Source of the DNA: Podospora bellae-mahoneyi
Lineage: Eukaryota; Ascomycota; Sordariomycetes; Sordariales; Podosporaceae
Assembly (NCBI RefSeq): GCF_035222275.1
Contig: NC_085882.1
Location: forward strand, 3,789,501-3,853,500
Reading direction: 5' to 3'
DNA: 64,000 bases
Shown here in pieces: positions 35,911 through 45,591 of the stretch. Within the stretch, counting starts at the first letter, position 1, and every line of letters starts with the position of its first letter. Position numbers and translations under genes: made by a program. The notes under the pieces are model-generated. The model ran no database searches, was not told the DNA's origin, and worked only from the letters and a program-made list of their open reading frames with translations.

Positions 35911-37704
35911 ATCGAAGCTCCTTCATGATAAGAACTCATGATTTGTGGCAGTTATGGCGTCATTTCCGGTGACTGGACTATGGTGACAGTCCCATTCTGT
36001 GGAGCTTTGGATCGCATGAGTACTGGCGCATTGACTTGAAATGAAGCTTCTAGAGGCTGGATGGGTTGTACGTGGCCAATCGGCGCTGCCTATGTTGCTG
36101 TAGGTATTTTCCGTTGCAGCGGTGCAGATGGTGACTGTTGTGCTTCAGGCGGTCCAAGTGGCCATGAGGGCGTATTCAAGGGTGGTGATGTTTGCGATGA
36201 TGGTAAGGGTTCACGTAGGGCTGGTAAGCAAGCTATTGACGGTGATGATAATGATGGTGGCATATGCCCTTGTTGAGGCCTTGGTCTTTTTCGGTTCTTG
36301 TTGAAAGCCCATTTCGCAAACTGAATCTTGTACTGTTGTTTGCTAGACTCAAGTTAGATAACTCTTCTTGCTCTCCATACGTCTGTGGTTGCAAGCATGA
36401 AATCCCGCAAGGAATACACACCTTGCATCAAAACCGTGTCCAGATGTCATAGTTGCCATCACCATTTTAAGGTCAGTCCTTGCGTAGAGATCCTCAATTA
36501 TTCGCCTGAACTTTGTCCATTCTGCATCGGGAACTTTGCAGGCCCGAGGAAGGCGAGAACCTGGCTTTTCGAGCTTTCTTGGCTTCTAGCACCGCTTTGC
36601 CATGGTGTTTATCTGGAGCATGTATGCCTCCATCGTTATCCCAAACTAATCGTTGCCCAGGCAGTTAAAACTTGTTCCAAATCTCAGGACTCCATAAGCT
36701 GTTGGAACCGGTACTCAAACGGTCAAAAGTTGGCTGTTGATCGACGTGAGCTTTTGAGTGGCAGTTCCAGTCAGCGATCGGAAGTGAAGAGCATCTCTTT
36801 CTTTGGACCTGGCAATATCCCCCGAAAAGTTTTTTGTGGCTTAAGACGCCCGCGAAGCTACATCGGATCATTAACATGCAAACACCGCCAAGCTGCTCGT
36901 CACGGGTCACTGCGCCTTTTCGGCGGCGGAGGATGATCTGGCTGGGTGATCGCCCCCCTCAAGGATGCCAGGACAAAAGTTCTACCTGGGACAGAAGTTT
37001 TATGTATCCAGGAAGTATTCCTCGTCACATATTTTAAACTTTGTCGTTTTGACAATGGGTAAGGCTACTGTTCCCTTCTCTTGTGTTGCACTCCGGCGCT
37101 TTTTTTTGTTAATTTTTTTTTAAAAAAAAATATTTATCATGCCTCCTATGCTGCAAATCTCTTCTTTTGGCATAGCTACTCTGACCTCGAATGCCAAGCA
37201 ACCGTGGGGGATTTGCAGGATAAACTTATTTGGCTAGGGGTTGTGGGGGTGAGTTCTAGAGGATGCACTTGGCGTGACGAAATAACATCCTGGGTTTAGT
37301 ATTTAGTGATACCTTAGCCAGGAACGAGGGATGTAGCATTGTACTAAGATAACGTGTCGCTCCTTTCTGATGAAACAGATTTCTATCTAAGGTGCATTCC
37401 AAGGCAATATGAAGAATAGAGGCCTGATGTAAATCGATAGTCACAACGGCCTTGAGTTAGGCCCGGATGTAGACCTTTGTCTGAGGTATGCTTCAACATC
37501 CATTCTTTGCACCTTGCAAACTTGTGTGTCAAGTACACCTAGGCATGTAAGGCAGACTGTCCCATACTGGTAAGAAATGTTAGCGTCTGTCAGTCGGTAT
37601 ATTACAATGCTATAACAAGGAGGTCCGCGTCAAGGCGGAATGAAATGCATGAAAGTGTAAGGTACGTACGGAAGGCAAGAAAATTCATTGTTGAAAATTC
37701 AAAA
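35911..37704. other. AT-rich gene-free part of the decayed island
   Basis: No coding sequence recognised on either strand. One frame near 36122-36304 (plus) is hydrophobic but has no family resemblance. A homopolymer block (T8, T10, A9) lies at 37100-37136. The low complexity and composition suggest old, unconstrained DNA. Confidence 0.4.
37100..37136. repeat. Poly-T/poly-A homopolymer block
   Basis: Eight T, then GTTAA, ten T and nine A in direct succession; the T10A9 part is self-complementary and could form a hairpin. It lies in the AT-rich gene-free stretch and has no neighbouring element ends that I can recognise. Confidence 0.6.
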
Positions 37705-37989
37705 CTAATGGGCTCTCATTGAACCTTCCCGGTGCTTGTATGTCATACTGAGCTGAATAATAGCGACACCCAGAGTGAGAATGCCCACCACAGTGACGAC
37801 GATGTTTAAAGATGACCTGAAAGTCGACTGCTGCACCGTGGTGGATGTCTGATCCCGAGGCTGAATCTGTTGTTGTATAGCTTGACTGTTGGATATCCAA
37901 TGGCTGAGGCTCAGCCGTAGGCATTGTGATGACTGACCCAGATGATATTGAAACGCGTTGATGTTTAGCAGTGACCAAGTGTTGCCCGG
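37705..37989 (-). pseudogene. C-terminal fragment of a membrane-anchored protein
   Basis: A minus-strand frame of 94 codons ends at 37705 with a polar, Gln-rich stretch (QAIQQQIQPRDQTSTTVQQS), a single hydrophobic helix (LNIVVTVVGILTLGVAIIQL) and a short basic tail. The frame begins directly after a stop and has no ATG, so only a C-terminus remains or an upstream exon is unseen. Tails of this sort close several fungal multidomain proteins with a single anchor. The parent family cannot be named. Confidence 0.4.
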
Positions 37990-39248
37990 TCACGAACAAT
38001 TGGAAGGAAAGATTGCGAGGTTTAGGGGTCAAAGTAATAGGGAGTCGATGCTAGACAAGACCAGTTCCGGGTGCCAGTAAGAGAGGCTTAGGACAAGCGA
38101 GACCAAGGGATGAAATACTGGGGATGGGCAATGAGAGAGGAAGGGGCCCTATATAAGGTAAATCCTGGTGAAAAAAGGGTACGACATAACCTTAGGGTCC
38201 TGATATGCTTGAGCAGAGGGATGGTGAAAATTCATGCTGAAGTGGTTGTAAAACTTTCTGCCCGACATGTTGGCTGCAGCATATTTGTGCTGTCACTCGA
38301 ATGAGCGATGTAGTTGCTGGGGCAGTGTTGGAGCATGGAAAGCTTTCTCTGCAATTGACATCGCGTCGAGGTAAAGTGTTCAAGCTTCAAGCCCGATTTA
38401 TCCTAAAATTATGATCATTCAAGAGTCGATGGGTGACTGCGGATCGATGCACACATGCAATACTGGCGTAAAACTTCTGAAAAACTTCTGAGCTCCTGTT
38501 GCGACAGTCGCGGCGTCCTCAGCTGCAATCATGTCCCACTTGCGGCTTGGAAAGCTGGATCTCAATATCAATATCAAGTGGTCAAGTTGTCAGCATCAGG
38601 TTAGATCCATGTCCCCGAGTCTCCCTTTTTTTTTTAGCGAATGAAATACGTTTGGCTTCCAGGTCGGCAATGATGTTCCACTCAACTTTCTGTGTAGGTA
38701 GGCGGTTTGCCCAGCTGTCGGATACAAAAGGCTACTAAAACCGCTTGTAATGAGCCCAACGGCACAATCTCAGACAAGCGTGACATTTTTGGCAAGTGAT
38801 AGCAATGCTATTCACGGGTAACAACCCGTTCTTTGTCATTTCACCATTGTATTGTTACTCAAGAAGTTATCTTGAGAAAATTGGGAATAGGTACAAATAC
38901 ATTGTTCCAAGGACTATTAAATTTAGCTATGGGCTGTTGACAGTGCGTCTGCTTTGCCTTCAGAAACAGGCCTACAGATGGTAAGTGTGGGGCACCTACA
39001 AAGGGCCTGCCTTTTGGCCTCTCTTTCGCGGGCAGTTCACTTCACTAGGCCACCGCCCTACAGTAACGTACGTAGGTAGGTTACATGATTGGTATGTACA
39101 TAAGGGACTTCGACTCCGTGTAAGCCCAAACTTCTAAAAGTCTGAAAGTCACAGGAGCAGTCATCTGAGCCACTTGACCACTCCGCACTATTGCCCCTCA
39201 AGGGGACTAGGTATCCCAGGCTAAGCATCGACATCCTGCTGCAACATC
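37990..39248. other. Gene-free part of the decayed island
   Basis: No gene, RNA or repeat recognised. Short frames only. Confidence 0.4.
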
Positions 39249-39833
39249 ATGGCCATCTCCACGAAAAACAGTAAGTCCTATGACTTGATCCACGACACGC
39301 TACCTGCTAACGGGATCCCTTCTGATAGCTCATTCCTTACCTGGCCCGTTGCCAAGGTCCACCACGACGTCGACAATCTGGGTCCAATTTTTGAAGATGA
39401 TGGCTCCGTCAACGGATCTCAAAACCATTGGGTTATGATATTGGGATGCCCTTCAGCAAATGGACAAGTGGAAGTCAGCATGGACAGCAAAAAGAACTGG
39501 GCACATAAGTACGTACATTGCCAAAGTGACCCGTTACATCGGTAGAGGAAGTAGTGTCATATTCAGACAGACCAGAACTGTGAAGTCCAGCTTTACAGTG
39601 GAGAATATTCTGGGTGCAGTTATTGGTTCAGGTTGGCACCGCTACAAGATGACTTACGATGCAAAAGGTGGATTCAAGGGTGCAAACATCACTTGAGGAC
39701 CGTAACCCATTGCCTCATCCAGCTTGGCTGGGTCACGGAGAAGTCTGATACAGGTCTCACCATGAATCGATATCTTGGCTATGTTTACTTTGTAGACGAC
39801 ATGAATATGATGTCGATGATCGTCGGTGCCTAG
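39249..39833 (+). pseudogene. Broken small gene, remnants in three frames
   Basis: An ATG at 39249 is followed by a credible intron (39271-39327: donor GTAAGT, branch GCTAAC, acceptor ATAG). Protein-like blocks then lie in successive frames: VHHDVDNLGPIFEDDGS and NHWVMILGCPSANGQVEVSMD in one; SFTVENILGAVIGSGWHRYKMTYD in the next; CKHHLRTVTHCLIQLGWV in a third. The order (NHW..., a short Gly-rich strand pair, HRY/KY.., CxHxxxTVxxxLIQLGW) resembles the small fungal family I know as DUF7770-like, but I am not certain. At least two frame changes separate the blocks, so the gene looks dead unless further introns exist. No product function is known for the likely family. Confidence 0.5.
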
Positions 39834-40311
39834 AATGTTACCGCCAAACAGCCGTAGAAGGTGAGTTGCTTGACTTTGATGGCCGGCAATCGGAAACTGC
39901 GGAGGATGAATGAAAAGTTGTAGCTAGGTATCCAGTCTGCTAACGGTTCCCATTGTCAGAATGCAGGAAAGGAATAACCAACCTGGAAGACTTCCTGGCT
40001 TAGCTTTTCTCTAGATGTTGAAACTTAAACTTCGCACATACGGGGTTGGGCTTGTAAGTTGTAAAACATCGCGTGGGTAGATCGACAGGGGCACCGCTCA
40101 TACAGAAAACGGTAAAGACAAGAGCTCATGTTCCTCGTCCATTTTTATCCATATATTTAGACTCCCATTGCATTGATTTGGCACTGGAATCAAACAGCCG
40201 ACTTCTCTCTTATTACGATGACCTAATATCGCACACCTTGTGACAAGAACTGGGACCCGGAAACCATCACTCACCCGGCACCAGATATCTCAACGTCGTC
40301 CGGCTCCACAG
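39834..40311. other. Gene-free spacer in the decayed island
   Basis: Nothing recognisable between the small broken gene and the terpene cyclase remnant. Confidence 0.4.
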
Positions 40312-40765
40312 CTAATTCCCGGCCATCTGATACTCCAACCCTTGCAAATACCTTCTCAGCTCTGGCGTATCCTGGCGTGCGAGAACCGCTTGGACCAGAC
40401 CAAAATGTTGCGCCTCCCATTCCCGGCAGAGGCTATAGAGCACCCTTTTGGCAGCAGCAGTTGATATCTCAGCGTCTGCTGCAATCGTGGTCACACCTGT
40501 GCACAGGGACCCGCCCTCTTCATGTGCCATCTGTGAGGTGAGAAGTTCCTTTTCGAAGCTCCAGATGTCGTTGATGATTGAAAGATGCTTCGAGCAGTTC
40601 ATGTCGACGGGGCGGACGAGGTCGAGGTCCGGTAAGGGGATAGACAAGCCCATTGTGAAGCGCATCAGTGCCGCGAGGAGTCTGATGATGCCAATGCGAT
40701 GTCAATATCAGTAGTGCTTAAACTTCTGACAACATAGACACAGTTCCTAACACTCATCGCCACCA
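40312..40765 (-). pseudogene. Terpene cyclase (sesquiterpene synthase-like) C-terminal fragment
   Basis: The minus-strand frame ending at 40312 carries the C-terminal half of a class I terpene cyclase: LLAALMRFTMGLSIPLPDL, CSKHLSIINDIWSFEKE (the metal-binding NSE/DTE triad, N-D-x-x-S-x-x-K-E), AHEEGGSLCTGV and KRVLYSLCREWE. Just upstream (about 40683-40765) another frame holds VRNCVYVVRSLSTTDIDIA, which fits the preceding helix of such enzymes but is joined with a frame change. The first metal motif (DDxxE/D) and the whole N-terminal half are missing. Such enzymes cyclise farnesyl diphosphate. Its truncated 5' end points at the P450 remnant that starts about 120 nt away in the opposite direction. 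Confidence 0.7.
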
Positions 40766-40883
40766 GGGCAAGATACAATGTCTACTTCCATCCCCTTTCC
40801 AAGTTCCCTGGTCCCTTGTACTGCGCCATTAGTGACGTGTGTCACCCAGTAACCTTCTTCAATGTCCCTGGGAAATGAACTGA

Positions 40884-41645
40884 CACAGTCAGCAGATTCC
40901 CCATTGCTTGTGGTCTCTAGGAGGACGCCAACCATACAAAATTCCTGAACTTCATAATCGTTACGGTACAATGACATTAATTCTCGTTCTACACCCACCA
41001 TCTAACCCCAAAAACCCTAGGCCCGGTGGTGCGAACAGCCCCAAATGACCTGTCCTTTAACACGACCCAATCATGGAAAGACATATACGGTTCCAGACAG
41101 GGCCACAAGGCTTTCGTCAAAAGTGCCTTCTACGACGGGGGAAGTTTTGCCAGCCGGGGCGTCGGTTCCATTGTCAGCGAACGCAATGGCGACGCCCACG
41201 CGCAGATGCGCCGCTATCTGTCGCATGCGTTTTCTGATCGGTCGCTCGCGGGCAAGAAGATATTATTGCGCGAACCATGGATATTTGGGTTGAAAGCTTG
41301 CTCAAAAAGGGGTCGCGCAAAGAGGGGTTTGAGATGGGGAAGAGTTTCGAGATTATGACGTTCGACATTATTGGCGAACTGGCGTTTGGGGAGAACTTCA
41401 AAGGTGTTGAGATTGGTAAGTCAGGCTTTTTTTGTCTTTTTTTTTTCTTTTTTCGGTTGATCAAATGTTGCTGTTTCTGCTCATGACACGGCATGTAACT
41501 AGGTGTTGAACATCCCTGGATCACCACCCATCTCGGAGCTCTGAATCAAGGAGCCCTGGCCGACGCCTTGAAGCGCTTCCCGACACTCGCCTGGCTTGCT
41601 CACGGGCTGCTGCAGAAGAAAATCTGGGAACTCACCGAGACACAA
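40884..41645 (+). pseudogene. Cytochrome P450 pseudogene, 5' and 3' truncated
   Basis: P450 N-terminal half in pieces. Exon 40884-40965 gives GRQPYKIPELHNRYG; a 55-nt intron (branch CTAAC, acceptor CCTAG) joins it to PVVRTAPNDLSFNTTQSWKDIYG, then SIVSERNGDAHAQMRRYLSHAFSDRSLA. A one-base frame change near 41250 precedes DIIARTMDIWVESLLKKG and FEIMTFDIIGELAFGENFKGVEIG; an 87-nt intron (41416-41502) leads to HPWITTHLGALNQGALADALKRFPTLAWLA. The match breaks off near 41640. I-helix, ExxR and heme-binding regions are absent. The phrasing is that of fungal P450s of secondary metabolism (isotrichodermin C-15 hydroxylase-like group). Together with the adjacent cyclase remnant it suggests a lost terpenoid pathway. 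Confidence 0.8.
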
Positions 41646-42301
41646 CCCAGAGAACAACCCTCTCGCCGAGTATGGCTCATGCGGCGGAGTCCTCTCCGAG
41701 GACTGCATTTCAACGTTGGAAAGGTTTGGCCTGGACAGAAGCTCGGCTGCGCTGCCCAATGAGACCGAGTCTGCATTGCATCTGGATCGCTTACAAAGTG
41801 CGACTCATTTCGCATCCCCGAAGAGTGTGGAAAAGAAGGGCGTGGAAACTCTGGTGGCGAGTCAGCTGCTTGGCTTGGGGTATCACTCCCATACCTCAAC
41901 GGATCAGTGACATCGTCGGACGAGTGGGAGTTTGAGGCAGATGCGGGGATCTACTACAACTCGACCTAGGACCTGCACGATTACTGGGATAGTTATGTGC
42001 TCAACTACTGGCCCATTTTGACGGTGATGGTGAATTTCACGGTGGACGAAGTGAACCCCTACTACGAGCGCAAAGGCGGTATGGCAAGGATGAGCTGTGT
42101 GGCTCCCAACGGGGTGGGGACAGGGAAGGGTTTTCTTTTTCAGGGGTTGTGCCTGCGAATGTTGCTGCTAGAACCGGGGTGGACAACAAAGATGGACAGG
42201 CTGGGGATGGAGATTCAAAAAGTGGTGACCAAGAGAGTGGAACGGGCGTCATCGGTGTGGGAATGGGTGTCATATTCTGTCCGCTTTGGTCTCGCTGTTG
42301 A
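41646..42301 (+). pseudogene. Remnant of a secreted, C-terminally anchored protein gene, fused to the P450 remnant
   Basis: Directly after the P450 break the sequence switches to a different gene, without its 5' end: AEYGSCGGVLSEDCISTLERFG in one frame, then WEFEADAGIYYNST, DLHDYWDSYVLNYWPILTVMVNFT and ARMSCVAPNGVGTGKG in another, and a Ser/Gly/Asp-rich tail with a final hydrophobic stretch (GTGVIGVGMGVIF) in a third, ending with TGA at 42301. Cysteine spacing, N-glycosylation-like sequons and the tail suggest an extracellular, membrane- or GPI-anchored protein of unknown function. There are about three breaks, one being TAG where the context (NST-x-DLHDYW) suggests Trp; TGG to TAG is the change expected from repeat-induced point mutation on the opposite strand. 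It lies tail to tail with the permease gene. Confidence 0.6.
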
Positions 42302-42312
42302 ACTTGTAACCT

Positions 42313-44120
42313 CTAATACACATATCGGAATGTAATGGCCTTGTCGCCCTTCTCAGACAGTTCCTCTTGCGTATAACGACCCAAATCCCCATCCTCAATC
42401 TTCTTTGCCCTCTTCTTGTTGGCGCTGCTATACCCAACTAGCAGGATGAGCGAAGCGACGATACCGGCGCCAATGAACCCAAGTTCCAAACCATGACCGA
42501 GTCGATATCTGGGAGCATCCTTTGCCCGATAAAAGTTGGATGCCATTGCCTTGATATCGTGTTAGTCCTGTTCCCGTAATCAACCTGTTTACTTACACCT
42601 CCCAGGTTTCCGACACCTATCTGGACCGCCATCCCGACTGAACGCTTCAACGACCCTGCCAAGTTGTTGGAGAGCCAAGCAATGACGCCTGGAAAAGCTG
42701 GGTAGATGGCACATGCTGCGATAAACACTCCGCCATACACCACACGCGGGTTTCCAGAGGCGATGCACCTAATCTGGTTAGTTACCTTGTTGTCTCCCAA
42801 AGCAGATGGAAACTCACATGGAAAACCCAACAACCATAATAAGTAATGGAACAATGATGAACGGGCTTCTTCGCCCCACCCGATCGGAAAAGTAAGCCAC
42901 AATGACGGCGAGAATGGCGGCAGTGATGTAGATAGGAACGGTCATGAGCTGCGCGGTGCTGCTCTCATACCCCAGCGTGCGAATGATGGTTGGCAAGAAT
43001 AAGCTGATGCCATAGAGCGGGCAGACAATCTTGGAAATGTTAGCACTGGAGAAATCCAGGGGTTCAGGGGCAACATACCCCCCAGTAGACAAAGATGTTG
43101 ACCCAAATCTGCCAATCCAAAAATGCCTGTCTGACATATTTCCACTTGAAATCATCGGCCTGGGCCACCATAGCGTGATCGTTCCTCTTGCTCTGCCCTT
43201 GATACTTGAGACGGAACACGATAAATGCTCGTTCTTCCTCGGTCAAAAAAGTTGCTGTCTCGGGAAAGTCGTGCAGAGTGAAAAAAGCCAAGACGGCGAC
43301 CAGGACGGTTGCGATGCCTGGGTTGTTAGCTCGCACTCCAAAAAGCAGGGGTTGCACATACCCTCAAGAATAAAAATCCACTGCCAGCCATGCAGTCCCC
43401 CAACACCATCCATCTTCCCAATGGCAAATGCCAAAAGTCCACTGAATGCGCCGGCGATGGAAGCTGCACTGAAGAACATGGCTTGTCTCAACTGCATCTC
43501 CTCACGCTTGTACCAGTTTGTGAGATAGTAAGCAACGCCGGGAAACAGACCGGCCTCGGTAACGCCCAGAAAGATGCGAGCTGTCAAGAGTCCGGTAAAG
43601 TTGTGCACGATGCCCATCAAGGTCATCACCACGCCCCAAGCAACCATGATGGCTGGCAACCAGATAGAAGGCCTGATCTTTTTGAGTATCAGGTTGCTGG
43701 GAACCTCGAATGCGGCATAGGTGAAAAAAAAGGCTGTGAGACACCAGTTGTATTGGTCATCCGTCAAGCTAAGATCTTCCTGAAGGCCTTCAATTTTGGC
43801 ATTGCCAATGTTACCACCTAACACAGGTCAGAATTGGACACTTGGGAAAACAAGAGATACTGACGATCCAGAAAAGAGAGTAGGTACAGCAGGGCAAGCA
43901 TCGGAATCAAGCGAATGTCCATCTGTCGATAGTCAGCATGTAGGGTCTTCCAATGGCCGGGCATACTTTAGGTATGTTAGGTACCTACCTTGCGGAGAAT
44001 TGCCTTCTCATTCAAGTGAGCAAACGACTCTCCCGTCCTCTCGATCTCGCTGCGTTCTGCTTCCTCAGACTGTGAACCGCCATCGTGTTTTTCGGACAGA
44101 GCAGCTCCGGGAACACTCAT
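42313..44120 (-). CDS. Dal5-like MFS permease (anion:cation symporter family), seven exons
   Basis: Exons on minus: 44120-43989, 43922-43865, 43817-43362, 43317-43079, 43029-42818, 42768-42597 and 42549-42313; introns are 66, 47, 44, 49, 49 and 47 nt. All junctions keep frame, giving 501 residues. One donor is GTCAGT instead of the common GTA/GTG forms. The product has about twelve membrane spans. Blocks: DIRLIPMLALLYLLSFLDRGNIGNAKI (typical start of the allantoate permease group), LTDDQYNWCLTAFFFTYAAFEVPSNL, RIFLGVTEAGLFPGVAYYLTNWY, GWQWIFILEGI and SDRVGRRSPFI. Members take up organic anions such as allantoate, nicotinate, pantothenate or tartrate-like acids by proton symport; the substrate here is unknown. 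An in-frame ATG also exists at 44144, so the start could be eight codons longer. Confidence 0.92.
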
Positions 44121-45591
44121 TCTGACTGGTGGGAGAGGTGACATGTATGCAATTGAATTAGTACACCAAGGAGGCAAACCGCCCTTCTTTTAATACCACA
44201 TGCCAACATATGCTTATTTCCTGGCATTCCTCAGATGATGATCCAAATCCCGGGCCACCTCGGTTTGCACGTCCCGCTCCCCCGCATCACGTTCCCCCGC
44301 ATCCTCAGCTTATTCCCCGCGATCTTGCCTAGACCGGGCGAGATCGTCAACCTTATTCCCTGGAATCCTACAACCGTGGTGGTGGTTGCCACGTCGTCAG
44401 TGGCGCGGGGTATCACCAACCATGACGGAGAAACAGAACCAACAGAACTGAGCAGCTGGAAACCTAGAGCCCGATTTAGTTTCTGAAAAAGGAAGCTCAA
44501 AATGCTAGATCCACTACAGTGGCAGACGTTCGGCTTTGAGGAAAGGCAGATTGATTGAGAGGGGGTTTTCTTTGAGGTTAAGCATAACCGGTTCTCAATT
44601 CAACATGATTGCTGTGATAAGGTCAGTACATTCTTTGATTTGCGGCGTAGAGGTAATTGAGATGAGAATGGAGGGCCTGGAAGAGAGGGTTTGCATGCGG
44701 AATAAACCAAATAAATCGACGGATCCTGCAATTTTGTAGGTGGCATATACGAAAGTGTTTCGTCGGGAGAGATATGGGTTGTTGAGAGCTACCAGATTTG
44801 TGATTTTAGGCACAGAGGATTTATGAAAAGGTTTTACCCAAGACTCAACCGTCAGGGGAAGCTGCTAATCGTGGCATGCAGGTTACGGTGAAAGCAAGAC
44901 TCTGGTAACTCTATGCTTGCTTGCCGAAAGCAAAAGTCTTCTGAATTTTTGGGATGTGTAGGAATAAAGAAGTGCACTTACAATATCGCTGCTGTGGACA
45001 GTGCCAAGTAAAAAAAAAGCATAAACAAAGTTTAGTCAGCAGTGTCTTCAGCCTTACGGCATGGCATACCTTGATCGAGATAGGAATAAACGAAAAAAAA
45101 AGTCAAGATTTGCCTAGCAAACTGACACGGGCAAATATTGCATGCCTGGAGACGAGACAGACCATGCTGACATGTGAAAGGGGTTCGTCATCGAAGCGTT
45201 GCATCCATCCGCTGACCCTGAATGACAGATAAAACATCAAAAATGTTGCCAGGAAGGCAGCCGGCAGCTCGTCTCTCCGAAAGACGGGGCAGAGAGGGAC
45301 CGACAGTCTCTCGAGATAACAGCATCGGTTTGATCCCGAAGTCAAGCCCCACATATTCCAGTCGATAACGCATCGCTGAGGCTCTGCTTGTGGATCCCCG
45401 GGTCGACTCCGCCAACATTCGGCATCGCAATGCCAATGGCGTGACATGGAAACGGAAGGATGCCGAGATGACGTCTCCACCATCAGACGGAATACACACA
45501 GTCAAAAGTGTAATAAACAAAATGGGAAGATCAGTCGTCAGGAGCATCATCGAGCGAAGCCGGTCAAGCCAAAGGCCCAAGAAACGACACC
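44121..45591. promoter_or_regulatory. Divergent spacer between the permease and the ABC transporter
   Basis: Both flanking transporters are transcribed away from this 1.5 kb stretch, so their promoters share it. The middle (44.5-45.1 kb) is AT-rich with several A runs. No gene or clear factor site was identified. Confidence 0.45.

Noticed and set aside
36122-36304. A hydrophobic plus-strand frame in the AT-rich island
   Set aside because: Only 60 codons, no family resemblance, and no spliceable neighbours; hydrophobicity alone is not enough.
40747-41001. A minus-strand frame that might extend the terpene cyclase upstream
   Set aside because: It overlaps the P450 first exon on the other strand, which has convincing P450 sequence and a canonical intron; the minus frame lacks the DDxxD/E motif.
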